Source: Ilyomonas sp965199845
Lineage (GTDB): Bacteria > Bacteroidota > Bacteroidia > Chitinophagales > Chitinophagaceae
Direction of reading: 5' to 3'
Assembly: GCA_965199845.1 (NCBI GenBank)
Contig: CBDATZ010000042.1
Coordinates: 62,001-126,000 of the forward strand
Length of the DNA: 64,000 bases
How positions within the stretch are numbered: position 1 is the first letter of the stretch; the number at the start of each line of letters is the position of its first letter. Position numbers and translations under genes: made by a program. This document shows positions 33,694 to 43,539 of the stretch, one piece after another. The notes beneath the pieces were generated by a model that worked only from the letters and a program-made list of their open reading frames with translations, did not search any database and was not told where the DNA came from.

Positions 33694-33721
33694 AGTAATC
33701 GCAATTTAATTGTTATAGAAA

Positions 33722-34387
33722 TTATTCATCCGATGCTTTGCTGCCGCCTTGTTTGTATAAAGCTGTTCCTTCCGGTACGCTTTCCGCATTTGTTACCATC
33801 TGGAATTTCAACAAATCATTCTTTTTAAAAGCTGTCAGAACATTTTTGAAATAAGGATACTTGGTAAGGTTATCACCTTTCAAAAGTATATTTACTTTAC
33901 CGCCCTGGTAAGCTGAATTTACACCACCCATCCATTTAATCAATTGGTTGTTGTTAGTATCTAACACCGGGATGCCAGGCAAACTCTGATCATTAATCTG
34001 TTCAGATTGCAAATTCGCCTGTTGTTTCAGCTGATTTAACGGAACACCAATAAAAGGCTGCTTTACTAAGTTCGCAATTTCGCCAGGCGTTAAGCCCAGG
34101 TTGTTTGTCTGGTTTAACCCGCTGATAATTGCCTGCTTTTTAGTCTTGTCACCTTCGTTGTCGCCGGATGATAAAAATACTTTACCATCTTTGGTAATGG
34201 AAAGCATCACGACATCTGATTCTGGTGCCTTTTTAGAAGAAACTGAATTCGGTGTCATTACGTTCACCGCAGAAGATTCTTTAGGCTTTGCTGTTAAAAT
34301 AAAAAATGAGAGAAGAAGAAAAGCTACGTCACACATCGCAGTCATATCTATGGATGTGCTTTTCCTCGCAATTTTAGGTCTTGCCAT
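33722..34387 (-). CDS. exbD: ExbD-family biopolymer transport protein (first copy, longer)
   Basis: A 221-residue ExbD protein: MARPKIARKSTSIDMTAMCDVAFLLLSFFILTAKP, with the conserved Asp in MCDVAFLLL. It is longer than typical ExbD; an insertion of about 60 residues (IISGLNQTNNLGLTPGEIANLVKQPFIG...) lies in the periplasmic part before the C-terminal VNILLKGDNLTKYPYFKNVLTAF. Two dissimilar ExbD copies side by side are common in Bacteroidota and may form a mixed ExbD dimer in the ExbB pentamer. Confidence 0.92.
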   Translation of the reverse strand: MARPKIARKSTSIDMTAMCDVAFLLLSFFILTAKPKESSAVNVMTPNSVSSKKAPESDVVMLSITKDGKVFLSSGDNEGDKTKKQAIISGLNQTNNLGLTPGEIANLVKQPFIGVPLNQLKQQANLQSEQINDQSLPGIPVLDTNNNQLIKWMGGVNSAYQGGKVNILLKGDNLTKYPYFKNVLTAFKKNDLLKFQMVTNAESVPEGTALYKQGGSKASDE

Positions 34388-34458
34388 TGTTTAGCTTTTA
34401 TTATTTTGTAATGAGATGCACAGGAGCACCGGTTTCCATAAACCGGTGCTCTGAAAAA

Positions 34459-35331
34459 TTATTTATAATTCGCAGCAAAACTTTGTGTCAGTGTGAAACC
34501 GCTTTCATCAATGCCATACGTGATACCATCAATTTTTGTAGTAAACACGTTATACATAATAATTGAAATAGCAGATGTACCGATACCCAAAGCTGTATTA
34601 TATAAAGCTTCAGAAATACCTTCAGACAATTTAGAAGATGCTTCAGAACCACCGCTCGCACCCAATGCAGAGAAGGAACGAATCATACCCATTACTGTAC
34701 CTAACAGACCTAACAAAGTGGCTACGGAAGCGATAGTAGAAAGGAATACAAGATTCTTTTCAAGCATTGGCAGTTCCAGTGCGGTAGCTTCTTCTACTTC
34801 TTTCTGAATGTTCAATACTTTTTGCTCGGTTTCCAGTTCTGTATTGCCAATCATCTCTTTGTATTTGCGAAGACCCGCTTTCATTACGTTACCAACTGAA
34901 CCTTTTTGTTTGTCGCATTCAACAATCGCTTTGTCAACATCTTTGTTAGCTAAGTGATATTGCACTTTGCGTACAAACTCTGTAATGTTACCGGTGCCGG
35001 CAGCTCTGCCTACAGTTAAAAAACGCTCAACAACGAAAGTGAGTACAGTTAAAAATAATCCTATCAGCAAAGGCACAATAATACCGCCCTGATACATTCG
35101 TGCCATTGCGCTGGTTGGTCCTTGGTGATTAGGCCAGAATCCGCCAGCTTTATCAGGTTGAGTAAAATTACTATCGGCTCCGATTACGAAGCGCCAGATA
35201 ACGTACCCTAAAATGATACACGTAAGCGGTGCAATCCACGAAATTGCGTTAGACGTCTTCTTCGGTTGCACAGATGCTGCAGATGAAGTTCTTGGTGCTA
35301 CTGTTGTTGTAGTAGGTTTGATGTCAGCCAT
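34459..35331 (-). CDS. exbB: MotA/TolQ/ExbB proton channel family protein
   Basis: A 290-residue ExbB. Membrane segments lie near residues 30-49, 84-106, about 200-220 and 240-265. The ExbB/TolQ signature is LPMLEKNLVFLSTIASVATLLGLLGTVMGMIRSF followed by SKLSEGISEALYNTALGIGTSAISIIMYNVF. It is the first gene of the exbB-exbD-exbD-tonB-tonB operon; the complex powers outer-membrane import. The start follows a 547-base intergenic region shared with the divergent metG. Confidence 0.94.
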   Translation of the reverse strand: MADIKPTTTTVAPRTSSAASVQPKKTSNAISWIAPLTCIILGYVIWRFVIGADSNFTQPDKAGGFWPNHQGPTSAMARMYQGGIIVPLLIGLFLTVLTFVVERFLTVGRAAGTGNITEFVRKVQYHLANKDVDKAIVECDKQKGSVGNVMKAGLRKYKEMIGNTELETEQKVLNIQKEVEEATALELPMLEKNLVFLSTIASVATLLGLLGTVMGMIRSFSALGASGGSEASSKLSEGISEALYNTALGIGTSAISIIMYNVFTTKIDGITYGIDESGFTLTQSFAANYK

Positions 35332-35878
35332 GATACAATTGATTTTTTGAGGTTTTTAAAACTATAAGTAAAAAATATTCGGCAATTCTAATGAAATCGT
35401 TCTATATATAAAGCATTCGCTCTATATTTTTTCTGCTTGCAAGATAGAAACTAATACAAATAGCAAACAAAAAAACTATTATAATCTTTTTGTTATCTTC
35501 AAATCTGTTTATTACACAAGTTACAGTCTCACTTCAGTATCTTATTCTTACCCACTTTATAACCTGTTCTTATTTTTATATGTGCAATGCAAAATCTATA
35601 ACGGCTCTGTAACTAATATTAATTTCACTAACAATCTTAATGCTAAAAATGCAAATACGCAAACTTTGTGTTTAAGTAGGTCTTTAAATAATATAAGATG
35701 ATAACGGTGTTTACTTATTTTTGTCCGCAGTCATCTGGTAAAGCTTGCATTGCGATGATTTGTTTTATTGACTGGTAGCATAACAGAAAATCAGCGCAAT
35801 AAAGTTACAGAGAAAGCAAAAGAAATAACAAAACTTCGTTAAGTACATAAAAGCTGTACGTTATAAATAAAATTATTA
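35332..35878. other. Long divergent intergenic region, no gene seen
   Basis: 547 bases of A/T-rich DNA between exbB (leftward) and metG (rightward). I see no convincing ORF, tRNA fold or riboswitch. A TAnnTTTG box (TATTTTTG, 35716-35723) points to metG but is 155 bases upstream and lacks a TTG at -33. The length suggests an extended leader or regulation of the TonB operon. Confidence 0.5.
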
Positions 35879-38062
35879 ATGAAAAAAGCGTCAAGATATT
35901 TAGTTACGGCTGCTTTGCCTTATGCCAACGGATTAAAGCATATTGGACATCTGGCAGGCGCATACCTTCCGGCAGATACGTACGTACGTTTTTTGCGGGC
36001 GCAGAAGAAAGATGTGGTATTTATTTGCGGAAGCGATGAACATGGTACTGCCATTCCAATACAAGCCATGAAGGAAGGCACAACAGCGCAGGCAATTATA
36101 GATAAATATCATCCCGAAATAAAAGAGAATTTTAAAGACTTAGGTATTTCTTTCGATATTTATCATCGCACATCAGAACCCATTCATCACGAAACGGCTC
36201 AGGAATTTTTTACTTATCTTAATGATCGCGGCGAGCTTGAACAAAAAGAAACCGAACAATATTATGATGAAGAAGTTAATACATTTTTAGCCGACCGGTT
36301 TATAAAAGGAACCTGCCCGAATTGTGGTTTCGAAAATGCGTTTGGCGATCAGTGCGAGCGCTGTGGTACTTCGCTCTCACCCGAAATGCTCATCAATCCC
36401 GTAAGTACATTAAGTGGTAAAACGCCGGTAAAAAGAAAAACAACACATTGGTATCTGCCTTTAGATAAACATGAAGCCTGGCTTCGCGAATGGATTACAA
36501 TCGAACATAAAGACGATTGGCGCAACAACGTATTGGGTCAATGCAAAAGCTGGCTGGATAAGGGTTTGCAGCCACGCGCCGTAACGCGCGATCTGGATTG
36601 GGGAATTAAAGTGCCGTTGCCAAATGCAGAAGGTAAAGTATTGTATGTTTGGTTCGATGCGCCCATTGGTTACATCAGCGCAACCAAACAATGGGCAATC
36701 AATTGTGGCAAAGAATGGAAGCCGTATTGGTATGGAGAAGATACCAAGCTGGTTCATTTTATAGGAAAAGACAATATCGTTTTTCATTGCATCATTTTCC
36801 CGGTGATGCTAAAGCTTCATGGCAACATTTTACCCGATAATATTCCGGCAAATGAATTCATGAATTTAGAAGGTGATAAGATGAGTACCAGCCGCAACTG
36901 GAAGCTCGATATGCAGGATTATATTAACGACTTTATAAAAAAGGAAAATGGCGGAACGCAAATGGCTGATGTATTGCGATATTATCTTACTACCATTTCT
37001 CCCGAAACAAAAGATAGTGAATTTACGTGGAAAGGTTTTCAGGAAGCTAATAACAGCGAACTGGTAAACATCTTTGGCAACTTTGTTAACCGCACATTTG
37101 TATTGATGCATAAATTATGCGGTGGCAAAGTTCCGCCTTTACATGCGATGCTGCTGGATGATTTTGATAAAGCGATGATAAGTGATATTGAAGTTTCCAA
37201 GCTGCGTGTGGAAACAATGCTGGATGAATATAAATTTCGCGAAGCTCTTTTTGATGTGATTGATCTTGCCCGCAAAGGCAACAAATACATGCAGGAAAAA
37301 GAACCGTGGATACTGGCAAGAAATCTGGAAGAAATCAATAAAACACAACCCAATAGCAGCGACACAGTAACCATACAAAAGCAGATTGATAATTGCCTGC
37401 ATATTTGTTTGCAGTTGACCGCGAACCTGGCTATTTTAATCAATCCGTTTCTGCCATTTACCGCCAGGAAATTGTGCAGTATGATGAAAGTGGTTGAGAA
37501 AATGCTCGACTGGAAAAATGCCGGCCGCTTAAAGTTGTTGAGCGTTGGTTATTCGTTAAAAGCGCCGGAATTATTATTTAGAAAAATTGAAGACAGCGAA
37601 ATAAATGAGCAAATACAAAAGCTGAAAAACGCGGTTGCGAAATCGCAGGAAACAAGTGCCAGGATTCAAGGTGCAAATAACAAGATACAGGAAGCGACGA
37701 AGTCGGAAGATACAAGTGAAAAACAAGATGGCAGGCAACAGATTGTATTTGACGATTTTGCAAAAATTGACCTTCGCATCGGTACTATTTTGTCTGCGGA
37801 AAAAGTAGAAAAAGCCGATAAACTTTTAAAGCTTCAAATAGATTTGGGTTACGAAACGCGCACCATTGTGTCGGGCATTGCGCAATATTTTACACCGGAA
37901 GAAATTACGGGCAAACAAGTAACAGTTGTTGCCAACTTAGCGCCGCGAATAATGCGCGGCATTGAAAGTAACGGTATGATATTGATGGCGGAAGACAATG
38001 CAGGCAAATTGCATTTTATAAATGCGGATGACAAGTCAGATAACGGTAGTCGCGTGTCGTAA
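35879..38062 (+). CDS. metG: Methionine--tRNA ligase
   Basis: A 727-residue class I synthetase. HIGH motif KHIGH at residues 20-24, zinc knuckle with C146/C149 and C159/C162 (CPNCG ... CERCG), KMSTS at 334-338, anticodon-binding helical domain about 390-560, and a C-terminal EMAP/tRNA-binding OB domain at about 624-727 (DDFAKIDLRIGTILSAEKVEKADKLLKL). The linker at about 591-620 is encoded by DNA built of CAAGATACAGGA-type words like those of the intergenic arrays (37649-37740), indicating a captured repeat. Otherwise a normal bacterial/dimeric-type MetG. Confidence 0.96.
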   Translation: MKKASRYLVTAALPYANGLKHIGHLAGAYLPADTYVRFLRAQKKDVVFICGSDEHGTAIPIQAMKEGTTAQAIIDKYHPEIKENFKDLGISFDIYHRTSEPIHHETAQEFFTYLNDRGELEQKETEQYYDEEVNTFLADRFIKGTCPNCGFENAFGDQCERCGTSLSPEMLINPVSTLSGKTPVKRKTTHWYLPLDKHEAWLREWITIEHKDDWRNNVLGQCKSWLDKGLQPRAVTRDLDWGIKVPLPNAEGKVLYVWFDAPIGYISATKQWAINCGKEWKPYWYGEDTKLVHFIGKDNIVFHCIIFPVMLKLHGNILPDNIPANEFMNLEGDKMSTSRNWKLDMQDYINDFIKKENGGTQMADVLRYYLTTISPETKDSEFTWKGFQEANNSELVNIFGNFVNRTFVLMHKLCGGKVPPLHAMLLDDFDKAMISDIEVSKLRVETMLDEYKFREALFDVIDLARKGNKYMQEKEPWILARNLEEINKTQPNSSDTVTIQKQIDNCLHICLQLTANLAILINPFLPFTARKLCSMMKVVEKMLDWKNAGRLKLLSVGYSLKAPELLFRKIEDSEINEQIQKLKNAVAKSQETSARIQGANNKIQEATKSEDTSEKQDGRQQIVFDDFAKIDLRIGTILSAEKVEKADKLLKLQIDLGYETRTIVSGIAQYFTPEEITGKQVTVVANLAPRIMRGIESNGMILMAEDNAGKLHFINADDKSDNGSRVS

Positions 38063-38100
38063 AATTTTTTATAAAAAACATAAATCAACACGAATAAAAC

Positions 38101-38832
38101 ATGAGGAGAGAAATCACTTCCTGGTACAGCCCTTCAACAAATCGCGAGATGCCAATTGTTACGTATGGTCATTACGGCTTTGCGTTATTAATGATACCAA
38201 CTGCCGGTGCCGATTATTTAGAATACGAACGGTTTAATTTAATAAACGCTCTGGCTCCGCTTATAGATGCCGGTAAAATAAAAGTATTCAGCATTAACAG
38301 CATGAACAACGAAAGCTGGATGAATAAAAGCATGTTGGGTGAACACCGGGCAATCAACCATAATAAGTTCAACCAATATGTATTTAATGAAGTCCTTCCT
38401 TTTATTCGTAACAATGTTGGAAGCGATACATTTATTTATATATGCGGCGCTTCGTTTGGCGCGCTTCACGCGATGAATTTATTTCTGAAACGACCTGATT
38501 ATATTAACGGCGTTATCAGCATGAGCGGTGTGTATGATTTGACTGAATATTCAAATGGATATTGGGATGAACAGGTTTATTTTAACAGCCCGATGCATTA
38601 TCTTTCTAACCTCAACGACAACTATTATTTAGATAAAATAAAAGCCAGTCATCACATTCATATTTATACAGGAAGCGGCGATTACGAAGCGCCGCATGAA
38701 AACAAGCAGTTTTCAGATTTGCTTTGGCGCAAAGGTATCTGGCACGATCTGTCAATATGGGGAAGGGATATAAAGCACGAATGGCCAACGTGGCTGAAGA
38801 TGCTGCCTTATATTTTAGATTCTAAATTTTAG
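38101..38832 (+). CDS. Alpha/beta-hydrolase (esterase-like)
   Basis: A 243-residue protein resembling putative esterases of the esterase D type. The nucleophile elbow is GASFG (Ser118) after FIYIC; an acidic residue follows in YTGSGDYEAPHENKQF, and the histidine is in WGRDIKHEWPTWLKML near the C-terminus, completing a triad. No signal peptide. It starts 38 bases after metG and is possibly co-transcribed; a terminator lies at 38899-38925. Confidence 0.85.
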   Translation: MRREITSWYSPSTNREMPIVTYGHYGFALLMIPTAGADYLEYERFNLINALAPLIDAGKIKVFSINSMNNESWMNKSMLGEHRAINHNKFNQYVFNEVLPFIRNNVGSDTFIYICGASFGALHAMNLFLKRPDYINGVISMSGVYDLTEYSNGYWDEQVYFNSPMHYLSNLNDNYYLDKIKASHHIHIYTGSGDYEAPHENKQFSDLLWRKGIWHDLSIWGRDIKHEWPTWLKMLPYILDSKF

Positions 38833-38898
38833 TTATTACTTCTAACATTATTTCTGGTATAAAGCGTAAAACCATTGCTTTATAAACAGTTAGTTCGC

Positions 38899-38925
38899 AT
38901 CCCGTCTTTTTTGGCGGGATTTTTT
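38899..38925 (+). terminator. Rho-independent terminator
   Basis: Arms ATCCCG (38899-38904) and CGGGAT (38915-38920) followed by a run of T, 67 bases after the esterase stop. Confidence 0.8.
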
Positions 38926-38967
38926 CATTATCAGGCTATTACACAATTTTGAATGTTAGAATATGGT

Positions 38968-39052
38968 TTGTTCAATATAGTTCAGAACGTTGAACGGAGC
39001 GTCGCAACGATGTTCAACCGGAGATTCAGACGATCGCTACAAAAACTGTATT
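38968..39052 (-). repeat. Dispersed intergenic repeat, copy D
   Basis: In reverse complement it reads GTAGCGATCGTCTGAATCTC, CGGTTGAACATCGTTGCG, ACGCTCCGTTCAACGTTCTG, closely following copy B (48921-48998). With the terminator at 38899 it fills the 310-base gap between the esterase and AsmA-like genes; nothing else was seen. Confidence 0.8.
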
Positions 39053-39142
39053 TCTGAATTTGAACTTTACTACGTGTACTATTATTATATCAAGCGACAT
39101 ATTGGTAAGTATTAAAATTTATTATTAAATCAACTTTATTGA

Positions 39143-41620
39143 ATGTTACCCGAAAAAAGAAAAAAGATCATTAAAATTATCGGCAAAACCTTGCTCGGTT
39201 TGCTTCTTCTCATTATCATCCTGTTTGTTGGCATCCAGATATATGTGACTAAAAACAAGGCTTCGTTTGTAAAATTGGTAAACGAAAAAATGAACGATGC
39301 ACTTGCTGGCGAATCGTCTGTTAAAGACGTTGATATTAATGTGTGGCGACATTTTCCCAATGTTGATATACGTGTTCAGGATATTGATATTAAGGATTCG
39401 GTTTATAAAAAATCTTTGCTAAAGATCAGGTACGCTTCTACAAGACTCAACGCGTTTAAGCTTTTGTTTGGCGAAGTAAACATTCACAATGTTTATCTTG
39501 AAGATGGTGTGATTTATTTGTTTACCGATAAAAATGGCTTTAGCAACAATTATATTTTCAAGAAAAATAAAACCAAAAAACCCGGCTCGCATCCGGCTAT
39601 CATAGATGAAATTGAGTTGAAGAATGTTCATTTTGTTACGCAGAATGATGTGAAGAATAAATGGTTTGGAATTAAGGCGAATTATATTCATGCAAACCTC
39701 GATTATGCCGATTCGATAACTACAATTCAGATGAATGAAGATATGCTGGTAAGAGGTTTGGGTTTCAATCTTGCCAAAGGTTATTTCTTAAAAGGAAAAA
39801 CGGTAAAAGCCGATTGGAAACTCACGTTTAACAACCAAAGCAAACAGCTTTCTTTTGATGAAACGCCGGTGAAAATCGGTGTCTCTGATTTTAAATTGAA
39901 AGGTGATTTTTTTCTTGCCGATACATTAAATGCACATTTCAAATTAGTTGTAAAATCTGATGCCGTAGGTTATAAAGAAGCGGCTTCTTTGGTAAGTCCG
40001 AATATTTCAAGTAAAATAAACTTGGTAAGTCTTACCAAACCATTGGCGTTAACAGCAACGATTGAAGGTCCGATGGCGTTTCGTACCATCCCGATTGTGA
40101 ACGTGCAATGGGTAGTAAAAGACAATCAACTTGTAACGCCGGTTGTTACATTAGACCAATGCGCTTTTACCGGAAGTTTTACCAACGAAAGAAACAAAGC
40201 CTATCCGCGAACAGACGATAATTCTGAAGTGATGTTAACAAAACTATCAGCTTCGTGGGGCGGCATTTCGCTGATTGCAAATACCAATACGATTGTTACT
40301 AACCTGGTTCACCCGATTCTGCAGTTCGATTTCAGTTCCAAAACAACGCTGGCGGCGTTAGATGAAAAGCTTGGACTGGCAACGCTGCATTTCATTACCG
40401 GCGGCGCTTTGCTCAATCTTCAATACAACGGTCCGTTAGGTGTTGATCCGGCGATGTTGCAGTACTTGAGTGGTAACTTAACTATTAAAGATGCGCAGGT
40501 AAATTATACACCGCGTGATCTTACGTTCAGCAAGTGTAATGGTGAAATTATTTTCTCGCAAAGTAATTTGTTGGTGAAAGATTTGGAATGCGATCTAAAC
40601 ACCAATCATTTTAAAGTTGAAGTAGCGGGGAATAATGTAAATGCATTTTCAACTAACATCCCTGGCAAAGCTTCTATTTTGTGTTCGGTGTTTACGCCCG
40701 ACCTTGATTTGAATGATTTCAAATCTCTTTTTGCCGCCCGCAAAACAAATGTTTCGAGAAAGAAAACAACAAGTGGCGGTTCTGCAAAATCTTTGGTGCA
40801 GTTAGATAATGCGTTACAGAACGGAACGCTTGATATGAAAATAAAAGCCAATGCCGTGCACATGAACCGCTTTACTGCAAAAAATGTGGAGGCTGAACTG
40901 GGCTTTGTAAACAACGATATTAACGTTGCCAAAGTGGCGCTTCAACACGCTGACGGAACATTAAACATGCAGGCAAATATTCACCAGGTAAATAACAGTT
41001 ACAGCCAGGCATCTACTAAACTTTTGCTCAGCAATATCAATGTTCAAAAGCTGTTTTATGCGTTCAATAATTTTGGAATGGCAGGATTGACTTCTAACAA
41101 TATTCGTGGTGTTTTAAACATGAAGGGCAACGTAAATTTAGACATTGATAGTAAAGGAAGCATTGTGCAGAAATCTATGTTGGGCAATTTGTTTTTCTCT
41201 ATAAAAAATGGTGCTTTAATAAAGTTTAAACCGCTTGCCGATATACAAAATACAGTCTTTAAAAACCGCAACTTAGATAATGTAGAATTTGCCGATTTGC
41301 ATGATAGTTTAGAACTGAAACGTGATGAAATTTATATTCATCGTATGGAGATTGAATCTTCTGCTTTAACGGCTTTTATAGAAGGCATTTATAGCTTTGG
41401 TAATAAAACAAACATCAGCATACAAGTACCTTTAAACAACTTGAAAAAGCGAGATGATGATTATGAAGTCAAGAACAAAGGTGCCAAGCGCAAAGGCGGC
41501 GCCAGCGTGTATTTGCGGGCAAAATCGGATGGTAATGGTGGTGTGAAAATTGGTCTCGATGTATTTAAAAAATTGCGCGGAGATAATTTTGAACAAGAGT
41601 TTCGCGATGATTCTAAATAA
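39143..41620 (+). CDS. AsmA-family envelope protein
   Basis: An 825-residue protein. An N-terminal membrane anchor (about 9-31, IIKIIGKTLLGLLLLIIILFVG) is followed by the AsmA opening (NEKMNDALAGESSVKDVDINVWRHFPNVDIRVQDIDIKDS), long beta-rich repeats, and an AsmA C-terminal-like part (about 600-760: MAGLTSNNIRGVLNMKGNVNLDID ... KNGALIKFKPLADIQNTVFKN). AsmA-like proteins are thought to move phospholipid between membranes. The stop is immediately adjacent to the convergent purN stop (no gap), so transcripts overlap. Confidence 0.86.
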   Translation: MLPEKRKKIIKIIGKTLLGLLLLIIILFVGIQIYVTKNKASFVKLVNEKMNDALAGESSVKDVDINVWRHFPNVDIRVQDIDIKDSVYKKSLLKIRYASTRLNAFKLLFGEVNIHNVYLEDGVIYLFTDKNGFSNNYIFKKNKTKKPGSHPAIIDEIELKNVHFVTQNDVKNKWFGIKANYIHANLDYADSITTIQMNEDMLVRGLGFNLAKGYFLKGKTVKADWKLTFNNQSKQLSFDETPVKIGVSDFKLKGDFFLADTLNAHFKLVVKSDAVGYKEAASLVSPNISSKINLVSLTKPLALTATIEGPMAFRTIPIVNVQWVVKDNQLVTPVVTLDQCAFTGSFTNERNKAYPRTDDNSEVMLTKLSASWGGISLIANTNTIVTNLVHPILQFDFSSKTTLAALDEKLGLATLHFITGGALLNLQYNGPLGVDPAMLQYLSGNLTIKDAQVNYTPRDLTFSKCNGEIIFSQSNLLVKDLECDLNTNHFKVEVAGNNVNAFSTNIPGKASILCSVFTPDLDLNDFKSLFAARKTNVSRKKTTSGGSAKSLVQLDNALQNGTLDMKIKANAVHMNRFTAKNVEAELGFVNNDINVAKVALQHADGTLNMQANIHQVNNSYSQASTKLLLSNINVQKLFYAFNNFGMAGLTSNNIRGVLNMKGNVNLDIDSKGSIVQKSMLGNLFFSIKNGALIKFKPLADIQNTVFKNRNLDNVEFADLHDSLELKRDEIYIHRMEIESSALTAFIEGIYSFGNKTNISIQVPLNNLKKRDDDYEVKNKGAKRKGGASVYLRAKSDGNGGVKIGLDVFKKLRGDNFEQEFRDDSK

Positions 41621-42199
41621 CTAAGTTTCTGTAAAACCTGTTATGTATTCTTCAATCACTTTCGGGTAATGTTGGTGCTCTAATTTGTGAATGCGCGCAG
41701 CTAATGTTTCTGGTGTATCGCCGGGCAAAACAGGACAAGTAGCGGCAAAGACAATTTTACCATTGTCATAGATTTCATCAACTACATGAATGGTAATACC
41801 GGTTTGCGTTTCACCGGCTTTTATTACGGCTTCGTGAACAAAATTTCCATACATGCCTTTGCCTCCGTAAGAAGGTAACAACGCCGGATGAATGTTCAAT
41901 ATTTTTTCGGGATATGCGCGTATAAGTGCAGATGGAATTTTCCATAAAAATCCGGCAAGAATAATAAAGTCAATTTTATATTCTTTCAGTTCATCAATAT
42001 AATGATTGCCGCTAAAAAAAGGTTCTTTTTCAATCAATAAAACGGACAGGTTATTTTGCTTTGCAATGGTAATAACACCAGCGCCGGGTTTGTTGCAAAC
42101 AATCAATACAACTTCGATTGTTGGATGATATGTAAAATACTGAATTATTTTTTCAGCATTGCTGCCTGCGCCCGATGCAAAAATGGCAATCCGCTTCAT
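41621..42199 (-). CDS. purN: Phosphoribosylglycinamide formyltransferase
   Basis: A 192-residue GAR transformylase, third step of purine synthesis using 10-formyl-THF. Start MKRIAIFASGAGSNAEKII is typical; the catalytic Asn-His-Asp set lies in ILNIHPALLPSYGGKGMYG (N and H) and ETQTGITIHVVDEIYDNGKI (D). ATG 42199 is chosen over 42235 on homology. A TATTTTTG box lies just upstream on the minus strand. It meets the AsmA-like gene stop to stop. Confidence 0.95.
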   Translation of the reverse strand: MKRIAIFASGAGSNAEKIIQYFTYHPTIEVVLIVCNKPGAGVITIAKQNNLSVLLIEKEPFFSGNHYIDELKEYKIDFIILAGFLWKIPSALIRAYPEKILNIHPALLPSYGGKGMYGNFVHEAVIKAGETQTGITIHVVDEIYDNGKIVFAATCPVLPGDTPETLAARIHKLEHQHYPKVIEEYITGFTET

Positions 42200-42319
42200 G
42201 TGTTTGTATTGCCGCAAAAATAGGCGGAAACACATCAGTTGCGCCTTTCCATTCTAATCTTCTCTCGTTATGTTATTAGAAATATTCTCTTTGGCATATT
42301 TCTTCATAATAATAAAAAG

Positions 42320-42892
42320 ATGAATTTTATTTTATCAATACAATATAAATTTTTACTTCCGCTTTTATGTGTCATCTTTCTTTTTGCCTGTAACAAAAAG
42401 CCGCTGTCACCTGATATTTCGCAGACGATTTTATCGCTGAAAGAAACCGGAGAACTGGTAACGGCTGAATATACAATAAGCAAAGTGATTCGTGCAAGTG
42501 ACGACCAAACCTGGTACAAATTAGGCGACAGGAAAATTTTGATTAACTGCGATGCTTATCTTAAAGCAGGCATCAGTTTGCAGGATATTACAAAAGACAA
42601 TTTCCAGATACAAAATGATACCATTATAACGGTTGCGCTTCCTCATGCAAAACTGTTCAGTTTACAAATTCCACCAGATAAAATAAAAATTGCTTACCAG
42701 GAAATCGGAACGTTTCGCGATGCGTTTTCGGCTAACGAAAGAGAGCAATTGGTTGCGCAGGCCGAGCCACAAATAAAAGCTTTGGTGGCTTCGCTTGGCA
42801 TTTTGCAAACGGCAGAATCTAACGGCGCTACCTTTATCAAACACTTATTTCAGCAAACCGGTTTTAAACAGGTTGTTGTTGTTTATCAATAA
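42320..42892 (+). CDS. DUF4230 lipoprotein
   Basis: A 190-residue protein with a lipoprotein leader (LLPLLCVIFLFACNKK, lipobox cysteine about residue 24) and the DUF4230 pattern: LVTAEYTISKVIRASDD, KILINCDAYLKAGISLQDI, TIITVALPHAKLFSLQIPPDKI. A second DUF4230 gene begins 3 bases after its stop, so the two are co-transcribed paralogs. ATG 42320 (MNFILSIQYKF) begins the leader; the frame extends upstream to 42239 without signal features. Function of the family unknown. Confidence 0.83.
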   Translation: MNFILSIQYKFLLPLLCVIFLFACNKKPLSPDISQTILSLKETGELVTAEYTISKVIRASDDQTWYKLGDRKILINCDAYLKAGISLQDITKDNFQIQNDTIITVALPHAKLFSLQIPPDKIKIAYQEIGTFRDAFSANEREQLVAQAEPQIKALVASLGILQTAESNGATFIKHLFQQTGFKQVVVVYQ

Positions 42893-42895
42893 AAA

Positions 42896-43537
42896 ATGAG
42901 ACGATTTAGAAACATAGTTTTGTTCTTTTTGATTGCTGCTGTAGCTGTATGGGCGTTCCTCAAGCTGAATCAGTTACCGTCTTTGTCAAACCTGTTCAAG
43001 CCAAAACAAGTTGTTATTCAAAATACGCCGGTTGTGGTAAAACAAATACAAGCTTTGGCGCAATTGGTAACGGTGTCCATGTACGAAGAAATTGTGGTCG
43101 ACAGTAATGCCAGCAATAACAAAACAATCAACCTTCCTTTGTTGCCAGGCATCACTTTATATAATGATGAAAAGACATTGGTAATGGTTGGAAAAGTAAC
43201 AACTCATATTGGTATTGATATGCAGAAAATGAGCAACACAGATATTAGTGGCACACGCGATTCGATTTATATTTTGTTGCCAGCGGCTACCGTGCTGGAT
43301 GCCATCGTAAATCCATCTGATGTAAATGTCTTTATTGAAAAAGGAAATTGGGATAATGCGGCTGTTACAAACCTGAAAAATAAGATACAATATCTCGCCA
43401 TATCAGATGCGCAAAGTCGCGGCTTGCTCAGTCAATCCGAAAACAAAGCCAGGCAAATTGTAACCGACTTTTTTAAGGCAGCCGGTTATAAACAAGTTGT
43501 TATTCAGTTCAAAGGAAATAGCGTTAATCTGGAGTAA
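42896..43537 (+). CDS. DUF4230 membrane-anchored protein
   Basis: A 213-residue protein with a membrane anchor (residues 6-24, NIVLFFLIAAVAVWAFL) instead of a lipobox. DUF4230 features follow: ALAQLVTVSMYEEIVVD, YNDEKTLVMVGKVTTHIGIDMQKM, DSIYILLPAATVLDAIVNPSDVNVFIEKGNW, and C-terminal AGYKQVVIQFKG. Similarity to the preceding lipoprotein (for example GFKQVVVVYQ) suggests tandem duplication with different anchoring. Function unknown. Confidence 0.83.
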   Translation: MRRFRNIVLFFLIAAVAVWAFLKLNQLPSLSNLFKPKQVVIQNTPVVVKQIQALAQLVTVSMYEEIVVDSNASNNKTINLPLLPGITLYNDEKTLVMVGKVTTHIGIDMQKMSNTDISGTRDSIYILLPAATVLDAIVNPSDVNVFIEKGNWDNAAVTNLKNKIQYLAISDAQSRGLLSQSENKARQIVTDFFKAAGYKQVVIQFKGNSVNLE

Positions 43538-43539
43538 GG

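Noticed and set aside
35332..35878. Search for a tRNA, riboswitch or small RNA in the long metG/exbB gap
   Set aside because: No cloverleaf, conserved aptamer or convincing hairpin could be recognised.
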